DNA of 37,623 nt, taken from assembly GCA_049644305.1 (NCBI GenBank), contig JBARRQ010000142.1:1-37623 (forward strand). Reading direction: 5' to 3'. The position numbers were made by a program, and so were the translations under genes. Below are positions 16,465 through 24,666 of the stretch, in pieces. This DNA is from AC-32 sp049644305 (GTDB lineage Bacteria; Actinomycetota; Thermoleophilia; Gaiellales; Gaiellaceae). Within the stretch, counting starts at the first letter, position 1. Each line of letters opens with the position of its first letter. The notes under the pieces are model-generated. The model was given only the letters and a program-made list of their open reading frames with translations. It searched no databases and was not told the origin of the DNA.

Positions 16465-16519
16465 GAGGGTTTGGCGGAACCTCGCTCAGCACAGACTAGG
16501 TTTCGTCAAGCCCTCCTAG
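16461..16519. mobile_element. Palindromic repeat element B (59 bp, deleted form of element A)
   Basis: Left arm 16461-16484 begins CTAGGAGGGTTTGGCGG; right arm 16496-16519 is its inverted partner with a few mismatches, leaving an 11-base centre. Read in reverse, element A aligns end to end with B but carries about 110 extra central bases, so B looks like an internally deleted copy. The left CTAG contains the kinase stop codon. The right CTAG touches the -10 box of the HtrA gene. The palindrome could form a strong hairpin in the kinase transcript and act as a terminator, though no T-run follows. Confidence 0.65.
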
Positions 16520-16520
16520 C

Positions 16521-16526
16521 TACAGT
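16521..16526 (+). promoter_or_regulatory. Predicted -10 box (TACAGT) of the HtrA gene
   Basis: TACAGT starts one base after the right CTAG of element B, with 9 bases to the GTG at 16536 and no Shine-Dalgarno sequence. Any -35 contact would fall inside element B. Confidence 0.45.
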
Positions 16527-16535
16527 GAGAGCTCT

Positions 16536-17741
16536 GTGCGTTTCGGGCGTCTCGCTGTCGTTGCGGTCGTGTGCGCTCTTCTGGGCGGATTTGCCGCGCT
16601 TCTCGTCGGCCGGCTGACCGGCTGGACCGACGGCTCGACGACGACCGTCTTCCGTGCGTCGCCTCTGCTTCCCAGCACCTCGTCGGCAACGCCTGCCGCG
16701 GTCGGCCTCGGAGCGAAGCCGCTGGCCGGAAACGGGTTCGACCCGCGGACGATCTACGCGCGGCGCTCGCTCGGCGTCGTCACCATCTGGGCCCAGTACG
16801 GCAAGGATCCCGCGTCTGCCCAGCTCGCACAGGGCTCCGGCTTCGTCGTCACCCGCGGGGGCTACATCCTGACGAACTCGCACGTGATCAGGAACGCGGG
16901 CAATGGAGGCTCGGCGGTCCCGGCCGACAGCGTCGCCGTCGAGTTCCAGGATCGCGACCGTGCGGCGGCGAAGATCGTCGGCTGGGACGTCTTCGACGAC
17001 GTCGGGCTCCTGAAGGTAGACCCGGCCGCGCACGCGCTCGCGCCGGTCCCGCTGGGGGACTCGGCCACCATCGCGGTCGGGCAGCCGGTCGCTGCGATCG
17101 GCAGCCCGTTCGGCAACGAGAACTCGCTCGGCGTGGGCGTCATCTCGGCGGCGCATCGCTCGATCGAGTCCCTGACGTCGACGTACAACCTCGTGGACGC
17201 GATCCAAACGGACGCTCCGATCAACCACGGCAACTCCGGGGGGCCGCTGTTCGACGCGCGCGGGCGAGTGATCGGCATCAACGCCCAGATCCGCAGCGAC
17301 ACGGGCAACGGCGTGGGCGTCGGCTTCGCGGTGCCGATCAACTCCGCCAAGCGGTCTATGGACCAGCTGATCGCGAACGGCAGCGTCTCCTACGCGTTCG
17401 TGGGCGTTGTCACCGCCGACCTGACTCCGGCGCTCGCGAGGCACTTCGGCTACTCAGTCACGCGCGGCGCAGTGATCACCAAGGTCGAGCCGAGCTCGCC
17501 CGCGCAGGCCGCCCATCTTCGCGCAGGCCGTGGCGACCACCGTTTCCTGGGGGTCGACTTCACGGGCGGCGCCGACGTGATCGTGGCGATCGACGGCCGG
17601 CGCGTCACCAGCTCGGAGGACGTTGTGCGGATTGTCACAGACCGGCTCTCGCCCGGACAGGTCGCGCGCTTCACGATCGTGCGCGGCAGCTCGCGGGTGG
17701 TCGTCCCGGTCCGGCTGGCCCAGCGTCCCGTAAGGCCGTAG
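16536..17741 (+). CDS. HtrA/DegP-like S1C serine protease with PDZ domain
   Basis: A 401-residue membrane-anchored protease. Helix 6-25 anchors it; a Ser/Thr/Ala-rich linker (30-65) leads to the trypsin-like domain. The triad is His116 in LTNSHVI, Asp155 in FDDVGLLKV and Ser234 in NHGNSGGPL. A single PDZ domain follows (about 290-395), with FVGV, GAVITKVEPSSPAQAA and DVIVAIDGRRVTSSEDV. Such enzymes degrade misfolded envelope proteins. All catalytic residues are present. It follows the two-component pair but has its own -10 box; element B lies between them. Confidence 0.95.
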   Translation: MRFGRLAVVAVVCALLGGFAALLVGRLTGWTDGSTTTVFRASPLLPSTSSATPAAVGLGAKPLAGNGFDPRTIYARRSLGVVTIWAQYGKDPASAQLAQGSGFVVTRGGYILTNSHVIRNAGNGGSAVPADSVAVEFQDRDRAAAKIVGWDVFDDVGLLKVDPAAHALAPVPLGDSATIAVGQPVAAIGSPFGNENSLGVGVISAAHRSIESLTSTYNLVDAIQTDAPINHGNSGGPLFDARGRVIGINAQIRSDTGNGVGVGFAVPINSAKRSMDQLIANGSVSYAFVGVVTADLTPALARHFGYSVTRGAVITKVEPSSPAQAAHLRAGRGDHRFLGVDFTGGADVIVAIDGRRVTSSEDVVRIVTDRLSPGQVARFTIVRGSSRVVVPVRLAQRPVRP

Positions 17742-17789
17742 GCTGGGCGAACCCGTGCCCTTCTGCAGAGACCCTCGCACCCCTGCCGC

Positions 17790-17815
17790 GTTAGGCGGTC
17801 TGATTCATCGGGTAG
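17790..17815 (+). promoter_or_regulatory. SigB/SigF-like promoter before the RsbW-like gene
   Basis: GTTAGG (17790-17795), 14 bases, then GGGTAG (17810-17815), with ATG 17826 ten bases on. The known general-stress consensus is GTTT(AA)-N12 to 15-GGGTAT. The -10 part matches at five of six positions; the -35 part shares only GTT. Autoregulation by the sigma factor is usual for rsbW-sigB loci, which makes the site plausible. TAGAGA (17813-17818) could instead be a housekeeping -10 box. Confidence 0.4.
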
Positions 17816-17825
17816 AGATGGCGTG

Positions 17826-18245
17826 ATGAGCGACGAAGCTCGGTCCGTCCAACTGACGATTCCGGCCCGACCCGAGTACATCACGCTCGGCCGGCTGGCT
17901 CTGACTGCGCTTGCAGGCGTCAGGCCTCTCTCCGACGAGACGCTCCACGATCTGAAGCTGGCCCTCACGGAGGCGTGCACCAACTCGGTTCGGCATGCCT
18001 ATGAGGAAGGCCGCGAGGGCACGGTCGAGATCGTCTACAAGCTCGAGCCCGGCCGGCTCGTTGTCGAGGTTGGCGACGAGGGCGCCGGCTTCGATCCGGG
18101 CAACGGAGGAAACGGAATCGACCGGGACCTGGAAGAGGGAGGTCTCGGAATCGCGATCATCCGGGCCCTCGCCGACGAGGTCGAGATCGGGCCGCGGGAG
18201 GCTGGGGGCTCGCGCCTGCGGTTCGTCAAGCTTTTGCCTGACTAG
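17826..18245 (+). CDS. RsbW-like serine kinase / anti-sigma regulatory protein
   Basis: A 139-residue stand-alone GHKL ATPase. The N box is LALTEACTNSVRHAY (about 45-60), the G1 box VGDEGAGFDP and the G2 box GGLGIAIIRALADEV, the layout of RsbW/SpoIIAB proteins. These bind a sigma factor of the SigB/SigF group, or phosphorylate an STAS anti-anti-sigma partner, in the cytoplasm. No sigma factor or STAS gene adjoins it here, so its partner is elsewhere. The neighbours treT and otsA suggest a link to osmotic or desiccation stress (inference). ATG 17826 is used; GTG 17823 is one codon earlier. Confidence 0.88.
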   Translation: MSDEARSVQLTIPARPEYITLGRLALTALAGVRPLSDETLHDLKLALTEACTNSVRHAYEEGREGTVEIVYKLEPGRLVVEVGDEGAGFDPGNGGNGIDRDLEEGGLGIAIIRALADEVEIGPREAGGSRLRFVKLLPD

Positions 18246-18254
18246 TCCGATCGT

Positions 18255-18279
18255 TATTCTCGGACGCAGTCGGCGTCCG
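18255..18279 (+). promoter_or_regulatory. Candidate -10 box and leader hairpin of treT
   Basis: TATTCT (18255-18260) is a good -10 box. It is followed at once by a perfect 7-bp hairpin: CGGACGC (18261-18267), a 5-base loop, GCGTCCG (18273-18279), ending 10 bases before the ATG. No T-run follows, so a simple terminator for the upstream gene is less likely. It may be a leader structure or an operator dyad. Confidence 0.4.
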
Positions 18280-18289
18280 CCCTCTCATC

Positions 18290-19567
18290 ATGCTCCAGCT
18301 CGTCAACGTCGGACAGAAGTCGCTGAGCGACTACGCGACCATCGCCACCCGTGGCCTGATGGACGAGATCCGCAGGCTCGCAGAGCCTCTTGCAGGCTGT
18401 CGGGTGGCACACATCTCGGCCACTGCGTTCGGCGGCGGCGTCGCCGAGATCAATTACGCCCTCGTGCCGCTGATGAAGGACGCGGGGCTCGACGTCGAGT
18501 GGCGGATCATCGGCGGCGGCGACGAGTTCTTCGCAGTGACGAAGGCGATCCACAACGCGCTTCAGGGCAGTCCCGAGGGTCTCTCCGAGACCCAGGAAGA
18601 GATCTTCCGCCGCTACAACGCCCTCAACGCCGAGCAGTTCGAGGACGACTACGACTACGTCATCGTCCACGACCCTCAGCCCGCGGCGATGATCGAGCAC
18701 TTCCCGCACACCTCCGCCCGCTGGATCTGGCGCTGCCACATCGATCTCTCGGAGCCCAACCGGGACGTCCTTGGGTTCCTCGTCCCGTGGCTCGCGCGCT
18801 ACGACGGGGCGGTGTTCCACATGCCGCAGTACGTCCCGAAGGTGGCCGGCCTGCCGCCGGCGTACATCTGGCCGCCGGCGATCGACCCGCTGACACCCAA
18901 GAACATGGCGCTCTCGTCCGAAGATGCGGCGTACGTCGTCGACCAATTCGGGATCGACGTCGAGCGGCCGCTTCTCACCCAGGTCTCCCGCTTCGACCCC
19001 TGGAAGGACCCGCTGGGGGTGATCGACGCCTACCGCCTGGTCAAGGAGGAACGGCCGGAGGTCCAGCTCGCCCTCGTCGGCTCCATGGCCCACGACGACC
19101 CGGAAGGGTGGGACTACTACAGCCGCACCGTCGCCTACGCGGCCGACGATCCCGACGTCTACATCCTGTCCAACCTGAACAACATCGGCTCGGTCGAGGT
19201 GAACGCCTTCCAGGTGCATTCGGCCGCCGTGATCCAGAAGTCCATCCGCGAAGGCTTCGGGTTGACCGTCACCGAGGCTCTCTGGAAGACGAGGCCTGTC
19301 GTCGCCAGTCGGGTGGGAGGCATCGTCGCCCAGATCCAGGACGGTGAGACCGGCTGGCTCGTCGACTCGCCGGAGCAGTGCGCGGAGGCCTGTCTCGAGA
19401 TCCTCGCCGATCCCGTCGCCGCCCGGCAGCGGGCCCTGCGGGGCAAGGAGTTCGTCCGCCGCAACTTCCTGATGCCGCGCCTGCTGCGCGACTGGCTGGT
19501 GCTCTTCAATCTCCTCGCCGGGAACGACACCGCCGGTGCGGAGGTCGCTACGGTCGCCGCGGCCTAG
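18290..19567 (+). CDS. treT: Trehalose synthase TreT-type glycosyltransferase
   Basis: A 425-residue GT4 enzyme. Diagnostic stretches are HISATAFGGGVAEINYALVP (acceptor side), VHDPQPAAMIEHF, RCHIDLSEPN, then the donor domain TQVSRFDPWKDPLGVIDAY and KSIREGFGLTVTEALWK, which holds the E-x7-E pattern. TreT makes trehalose from a nucleoside-diphosphate glucose and glucose, a reversible one-step reaction in the cytoplasm. The length is close to characterised TreT proteins. An otsA-like gene follows 33 bases later with its own -10 box. A related trehalose phosphorylase-like activity cannot be excluded by sequence alone. Confidence 0.87.
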   Translation: MLQLVNVGQKSLSDYATIATRGLMDEIRRLAEPLAGCRVAHISATAFGGGVAEINYALVPLMKDAGLDVEWRIIGGGDEFFAVTKAIHNALQGSPEGLSETQEEIFRRYNALNAEQFEDDYDYVIVHDPQPAAMIEHFPHTSARWIWRCHIDLSEPNRDVLGFLVPWLARYDGAVFHMPQYVPKVAGLPPAYIWPPAIDPLTPKNMALSSEDAAYVVDQFGIDVERPLLTQVSRFDPWKDPLGVIDAYRLVKEERPEVQLALVGSMAHDDPEGWDYYSRTVAYAADDPDVYILSNLNNIGSVEVNAFQVHSAAVIQKSIREGFGLTVTEALWKTRPVVASRVGGIVAQIQDGETGWLVDSPEQCAEACLEILADPVAARQRALRGKEFVRRNFLMPRLLRDWLVLFNLLAGNDTAGAEVATVAAA

Positions 19568-19586
19568 TCACCGACGTCCGGCCAGA

Positions 19587-19592
19587 TAGGCT
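19587..19592 (+). promoter_or_regulatory. Predicted -10 box (TAGGCT) of the otsA-like gene
   Basis: TAGGCT, 8 bases, then GTG 19601, with no Shine-Dalgarno sequence. It lies in the 33-base gap after treT, so the otsA-like gene can be transcribed separately as a leaderless message. Confidence 0.5.
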
Positions 19593-19600
19593 CCCGGCGC

Positions 19601-21085
19601 GTGGCGGGTGGGCGCAGGAAGCTGATCGTCGTCTCGAATCGCGGGCCGATCACGTACGGGCGCGGCGAGGATGGAGCCCGGACGGCCGCGCGCGGGGGCG
19701 GAGGGCTCGTCACGGCGCTGCGCGGCCTCGTCTCGCACCACGACGTGACCTGGATCGCGAGCGCGATGAGCGACGAAGACCGCCTGGTCGTCGAGGAATC
19801 GGGCGGCGAGGCAGTCGAAGAGGAATTGAGCGGCGCGAGTTTTCGCCTGCGCCTCGTCGCGCACGACGAGTCGGCCTACGACTGGTTCTACAACGTCGTC
19901 TCGAATCCGATGCTCTGGTTTCTCCAGCACTACCTCTGGGAGCTCGCCTACACGCCCTCGCTGGACATCGCCTTGCAGAACGCCTGGGAGGAGGGTTACG
20001 TCCGGGTGAACGAGAACTTTGCCGCCGCCGTCGTCGAGGAGCTCGAGCAGGAACCGGAGGCCACCGTGTTCTTCCACGACTACCACCTCTACCTCGCACC
20101 GCGGTTCGTCCGCGACCAGGTTCCCGATGCCCTGCTCGCCCACTTCGTCCACATCCCGTGGCCGCAGACCGATTACTGGCACGTCCTCCCGGACACGACA
20201 CGGCGTGCGATCCACGAGGGACTGCTTGCAAACGACCTGGTCGGCTTCCATACGCACCGCTGGCAGCTCAACTTCCTCCGCGCGGCCAGCGATCTAGCGG
20301 GAGCCGACTGCGACTTCGTCGAGAAGCGTGCCGACTGCGGTGGGCGCCGGACGATTGTCAGGTTCCATCCGATCTCGGTCGACCCGGCGGAGTTCGAGGA
20401 AGCCGCGGCGAGCGAGGCGGTGTTGGAGGCCGAGCGTGAGCTCGTGTCGCGGAGGCCGGAGCAGCTCATCCTCCGGGTCGATCGCACGGACCCCTCGAAG
20501 AACATCGTCCGCGGCTTCCGCGCCTTCGAGCTCTATCTCGACCGCCACCCGGAGGCGCATCGGAAGGTCGGCCTGCTCGCTCGGCTTGACCCGTCACGTC
20601 AGGACATCCCGGAGTACTCGGAGTACCTGGGGGCGATCCAGCGCGAGGCGCGGCGCGTGAACGACCGCTTCCAGCAGGAGGGCTGGGCCCCGATCGAGCT
20701 CGTCATCGAGGACAACTTCGCGGCGTCCGTCGCCGCCTACAAGCAGTTCGACGTCCTCTTCGTGAACGCCATCTTCGACGGGCTCAACCTTGTCGCCAAG
20801 GAGGCGCCGCTCGTGAACGAGCGCGACGGTGTCGTGGTGCTCTCCGAGAACGCGGGCGCTCATGAGGAGCTCGGCGAGTGGGTCGTGAGCGTCAATCCCT
20901 TCGACGTCGCCGGGCAGGCCGAGGCGCTGCATCGGGCGCTGACGATGTCGGCGGCCGAGCGGCGGAATCGTCTCGAAGGGATTCGCGCCCACGTTCGGGA
21001 GCACGACGTCGAGGAGTGGATCGACGCACAGCTCGCCGATCTCGATCACTGCGCCCGCCCGCGTCAGCTAGACGCGCGCGCGTAA
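19601..21085 (+). CDS. otsA: Trehalose-6-phosphate synthase-like GT20 glycosyltransferase
   Basis: A 494-residue GT20 enzyme. Motifs in order: VVSNRGPITY near the N-terminus, GGGGLVTAL, FHDYHLYLAPRFVR, FVHIPWPQTDYW, GFHTHRWQLNFL, RVDRTDPSKNIVRGF, DGLNLVAKEAPLVN and LSENAGAHEELG. It should transfer glucose from UDP- or GDP-glucose to a sugar phosphate, usually glucose-6-phosphate. Two motifs differ from the E. coli type: TDPSKNI in place of LDYSKGL, and THRWQLNF in place of the usual TENDRLAF region. Acceptor choice (for example glycerol-3-phosphate) is therefore less certain. No trehalose-6-phosphate phosphatase is nearby. Confidence 0.85.
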   Translation: MAGGRRKLIVVSNRGPITYGRGEDGARTAARGGGGLVTALRGLVSHHDVTWIASAMSDEDRLVVEESGGEAVEEELSGASFRLRLVAHDESAYDWFYNVVSNPMLWFLQHYLWELAYTPSLDIALQNAWEEGYVRVNENFAAAVVEELEQEPEATVFFHDYHLYLAPRFVRDQVPDALLAHFVHIPWPQTDYWHVLPDTTRRAIHEGLLANDLVGFHTHRWQLNFLRAASDLAGADCDFVEKRADCGGRRTIVRFHPISVDPAEFEEAAASEAVLEAERELVSRRPEQLILRVDRTDPSKNIVRGFRAFELYLDRHPEAHRKVGLLARLDPSRQDIPEYSEYLGAIQREARRVNDRFQQEGWAPIELVIEDNFAASVAAYKQFDVLFVNAIFDGLNLVAKEAPLVNERDGVVVLSENAGAHEELGEWVVSVNPFDVAGQAEALHRALTMSAAERRNRLEGIRAHVREHDVEEWIDAQLADLDHCARPRQLDARA

Positions 21086-21090
21086 GGGAT

Positions 21091-21096
21091 TAGGCT
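21091..21096 (+). promoter_or_regulatory. Predicted -10 box (TAGGCT) of the cyclase gene
   Basis: TAGGCT lies 12 bases before ATG 21109, just after the otsA-like stop at 21085. No Shine-Dalgarno sequence is present in the short leader. Confidence 0.45.
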
Positions 21097-21108
21097 TTTG
21101 GCATCGCC

Positions 21109-24100
21109 ATGCTCTGTCCGAGCTGCGGTACCGAGAACCGGGAAGGGCGCAAGTTCTGCGCGGAATGCGGAGGCGCCCTGGCTCTGGCCTGTCCGTCTTG
21201 CGGCGCGGCGAACGAGCCCGGCGAGCGCTTCTGCGGCGAGTGCGGCGCGGCATTGGCCGGCGCGGCGCCTGCTCCGGTAGCAGCAGCGCGCCCTGTACGT
21301 GAGGCCGCCGCTTCGGAGCGGCGGCTCGTGTCGGTGCTCTTCGCCGACCTTGTCGGCTTCACGCCGTTCTCCGAGAAGAGAGATGCGGAAGAGGTACGGG
21401 AGCTGCTCTCGCGCTACTTCGAGAACTGCAGGCGGATCATCGCGCTCTACGGCGGCACCGTGGAGAAGTTCATCGGAGACGCGGTCATGGCCGTCTGGGG
21501 GACTCCGACGGCAACTGAGGACGACGCCGAGCGGGCCGTTCGTGCCGCTCTCGATCTCGTCGCCGCTGTCTCGGCCCTCGGCCAGGAGGTCGGCGAGGAG
21601 GAGCTGCGGGCACGTGCCGGCGTCCTGACGGGCGAAGCCGCGGTCACGATCGGCTCCGAGAGCGAGGGGATGGTCGCGGGCGACCTCGTCAACACGGCCT
21701 CGAGGCTGCAGGCGTCGGCGGAGCCGGGCAGCGTCTACGTCGGCGAATCGACCCGCCGGGCGACCGAGCAGACGATCGTCTACGAGGACGCCGGCTCCTT
21801 CGAGCTGAAGGGCAAGGAAGGGCTGGTGCCGCTGTGGAAAGCGCGGCGCGTCATCTCGGGGCTGCGTGGCTCGCTCAAGTCGGAAGGGCTCGAGGCCCCC
21901 TTCGTCGGGCGTGACCGCGAGCTGCGGCAGATCAAGGATCTGTTCCACAGCACCGCGGAGGAGCGCAAGGCGCACCTCGTCTCGGTCACGGGAATCGCCG
22001 GGATCGGGAAGTCGCGCCTCGCCTGGGAGTTCTACAAGTACTTCGACGGCATCGCGGAGACGGTCTACTGGCACCGCGGCCGCTGCCTTCCCTACGGCGA
22101 GGGCGTCACCTACTGGGCGCTGGCAGACATGGTGCGGATGCGCTGCCGGATCTCGGAAGAAGAAGAGCCCGGCGCCGCCGCCGAGAAGCTGCGCTCGACC
22201 CTGTCCGAGCACTTCTTGGACGCGGAGGAGCGTGCCTTCGTGGAGCCGCGCCTCGCGCATCTCCTCGGCCTGGCGGAGCACCAGACTCACGAGAAGCAGG
22301 ACCTGTTCGCCGCCTGGCGGCTCTTCTTCGAGCGCCTGGCCGAGGGCAATCCGACCGTGCTCGCGTTCGAGGACATGCAGTGGGCGGACGCGAGCCTGCT
22401 CGACTTCGTCGAGTACCTGCTCGACTGGTCGCGGAACCATCCGCTGTTCGTGGTGACGCTCGCGCGACCGGAGCTGGTCGAGCGACGCCCGACCTGGGGC
22501 GCCGGCCAGCGAAGCTTCACCTCGCTCTACCTGGAGCCGTTGTCGGAGCAGGCAATGGAAGCGCTGTTGGCGGGCCTGGTGCCCGGTCTTCCTGAGGCGC
22601 TTCGCGATCAGATTCTCAGCCGGGCAGAGGGTGTCCCGCTGTATGCGGTCGAGACCGTGCGGATGCTGCTCGACCGCGGGCTGCTAGTCCAGGAGGGCTC
22701 TGCGTACCGGCTCACCGGCGCCGTCGAGTCTCTGGAGGTTCCGGAGACGTTGCACGCGCTCATCGCCGCGCGGCTCGACGGTCTATCGCCCGAAGAGCGA
22801 AAGCTGCTCGAGGACGGGGCGGTTCTCGGCAAGACGTTCACGAAAGAGGCGCTCGCCGCCCTTTCGGGGCTGGAGGACAAGCAGCTGGAGACTCTCCTCG
22901 AATCGCTCGTGCGCAAAGAGGTTCTCGGCTTGCAGGCCGATCCGCGCTCACCCGAGCATGGCCAGTACGGGTTCCTCCAGGACCTCGTCCGCCACGTCGC
23001 CTACGGGACGCTCTCGAAGCGCGAGCGGCGAAGCAGGCACCTGGTCGCCGCGGACTATCTGACGACGGCCTTCGCGGGTGACCAGGACGAGGTGATCGAG
23101 GTGATCGCCTCCCACTACCTCAACGCGTACGAGGCTCTGCCCGACGCCGACGATGCGGCCGAGATCAAGCAGAGGGCGGTGGCAGTGCTGGCCCGGGCCG
23201 GAGAGCGCGCAGCCTCACTGGCCGCGGCGGGCGAAGCGCGCCGTTACTTCGAGCAGGCCTGCGAGCTGACGGACGAGCCGGTCGAGCGGGCGTCACTGCT
23301 TGCGCGGGCCGGTGAGATGGCGAGCAGGTCGGCCGATCCGGATGCGGCGCGGACGTTGATCGAAGAGTCGATTGCCCTCTACGAAGCTGTCGGCGACACA
23401 CACTCGGCCGCGCGGGCAGCCAGCACCCTTGGCTATGTCCTTGAGTTCACCGGGCATCGCGAAGCGGCGCTCGCGCAGATGGAGCATGCCTTCGACGTGA
23501 TCTCGAACGACCCGCCAAGCGAGGATCTCGCCCTGCTTGCCGCACGGCTGGCCATGAATCACTGGTTTCTCGGCAACATCGAGCGGAGCGCCGAGCGAGC
23601 AGAGCTGGCGCTCGACATCGCAGAAGAGCAGGGCTATCCCGAGTCGCTGGTGATCGCGCTTCGGAGCAAAGGCGCAATCGCCGCCAGCCGTGGTCACATG
23701 GAGGAATCGTACGCCTTCAGCAAGCACGCCTTGGACCTCGCGCTCACGCACGATCTCGCGCGCCACGCGAGCACTTCGTACTTCATCCTCTCCGACCGGG
23801 CGTTTCGCAGTGACCAGTACAACGACGCGCTTGGCTACCTCGGCGATTCGCTTGCTCTTGCCCGGAAGCTCGGGGACCGCCCGTACGAGTGGGCGGCACT
23901 CGCCGAGATGACGTATCCCCTCTACATGCTCGGCCGCTGGGACGAGGCTCTGAGCATGCTGGAGGAGCCGACGGAAGAGCAGACACGATCCGGTGGTGTT
24001 CTCCTGAGTCTGCTCACCTCCGTTCTCGAGATCCACCTGGAACGTGGTCGACTGGACCAGGCGCGCCAGATCTTCTCGCTGTTCGCCCACCTCGAAGACT

Positions 24101-24642
24101 CGATCGACGTGCAGGACAGATCCTGCTACCTCGGGGCGCGAGCGTCGCTCAACCGCGCCGAGGGTCGTTTCCAGGAAGCGCTGGCGGACGCCGACGGAGC
24201 GATTGAGGCAGCAAGCACGCTCGGCTACGCCCAGCAAGCGGTCAAGCAGGCGAGCGTCGCGGCGCTCGAGGTTGCGCTCGCTCTCGGCGATGCCGAGAAG
24301 GCGCATGAACTGCTCTCGTTTCTCGAGGATGCCCCTCCGGGGAGACGAGCGCCGTTCCTCGAGGGCCAGGCTCACCGCTTCCGCGCGCGCCTGGAGGGCG
24401 ACGACGCGGAGTACCGGGTGGCTGAGGGCCTGTTCCGGCAGTTCGAGCTGCCCTTCTGGCTCGCGGCCACGCTGCTGGAGCGCGGCGAAGCGCTTCTCGA
24501 GAATGGCCTGTCCGACGAGGCGGCGCCGTTGCTCGCCGAGGCGGGGGAGATCTTCGAGCGCCTCGAGGCGAGCCCGTGGCTGGAGCGGGTGACGCAGGCC
24601 TCTTCGGCCGGACGCGAGCGTGAGCCCGTGGCCGGCGGCTGA
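21109..24642 (+). CDS. Zinc-ribbon / class III cyclase / AAA ATPase / TPR signalling protein
   Basis: A 1177-residue multidomain regulator. Two zinc ribbons come first (Cys3-6-17-20 and Cys28-31-42-45). A class III nucleotidyl cyclase follows (70-250) with metal Asp80 in FADLVGFT and Asp124 in FIGDAVMAVWG, Lys120, and Asn195/Arg199 in GDLVNTASRLQA; the catalytic set looks complete. Next is an AAA/STAND ATPase with the Walker A GIAGIGKS (295-302) and Walker B-like VLAFEDMQWAD, then a winged-helix-like linker and a long helical TPR-type array to the C-terminus. Such proteins probably make cAMP in response to a ligand or partner bound by the ATPase-TPR part. There is no C-terminal LuxR DNA-binding domain. 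The signal is unknown. Confidence 0.92.
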   Translation: MLCPSCGTENREGRKFCAECGGALALACPSCGAANEPGERFCGECGAALAGAAPAPVAAARPVREAAASERRLVSVLFADLVGFTPFSEKRDAEEVRELLSRYFENCRRIIALYGGTVEKFIGDAVMAVWGTPTATEDDAERAVRAALDLVAAVSALGQEVGEEELRARAGVLTGEAAVTIGSESEGMVAGDLVNTASRLQASAEPGSVYVGESTRRATEQTIVYEDAGSFELKGKEGLVPLWKARRVISGLRGSLKSEGLEAPFVGRDRELRQIKDLFHSTAEERKAHLVSVTGIAGIGKSRLAWEFYKYFDGIAETVYWHRGRCLPYGEGVTYWALADMVRMRCRISEEEEPGAAAEKLRSTLSEHFLDAEERAFVEPRLAHLLGLAEHQTHEKQDLFAAWRLFFERLAEGNPTVLAFEDMQWADASLLDFVEYLLDWSRNHPLFVVTLARPELVERRPTWGAGQRSFTSLYLEPLSEQAMEALLAGLVPGLPEALRDQILSRAEGVPLYAVETVRMLLDRGLLVQEGSAYRLTGAVESLEVPETLHALIAARLDGLSPEERKLLEDGAVLGKTFTKEALAALSGLEDKQLETLLESLVRKEVLGLQADPRSPEHGQYGFLQDLVRHVAYGTLSKRERRSRHLVAADYLTTAFAGDQDEVIEVIASHYLNAYEALPDADDAAEIKQRAVAVLARAGERAASLAAAGEARRYFEQACELTDEPVERASLLARAGEMASRSADPDAARTLIEESIALYEAVGDTHSAARAASTLGYVLEFTGHREAALAQMEHAFDVISNDPPSEDLALLAARLAMNHWFLGNIERSAERAELALDIAEEQGYPESLVIALRSKGAIAASRGHMEESYAFSKHALDLALTHDLARHASTSYFILSDRAFRSDQYNDALGYLGDSLALARKLGDRPYEWAALAEMTYPLYMLGRWDEALSMLEEPTEEQTRSGGVLLSLLTSVLEIHLERGRLDQARQIFSLFAHLEDSIDVQDRSCYLGARASLNRAEGRFQEALADADGAIEAASTLGYAQQAVKQASVAALEVALALGDAEKAHELLSFLEDAPPGRRAPFLEGQAHRFRARLEGDDAEYRVAEGLFRQFELPFWLAATLLERGEALLENGLSDEAAPLLAEAGEIFERLEASPWLERVTQASSAGREREPVAGG

Positions 24643-24652
24643 TCGCCGGCGG

Positions 24653-24658
24653 TACGGT
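24653..24658 (+). promoter_or_regulatory. Predicted -10 box (TACGGT) of the moaC chain
   Basis: TACGGT, 8 bases, then ATG 24667, with no ribosome site. It lies in the 24-base gap after the cyclase gene and would drive the six overlapping genes through ccmB as a leaderless transcript. Confidence 0.45.
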
Positions 24659-24666
24659 TCCGGCTT

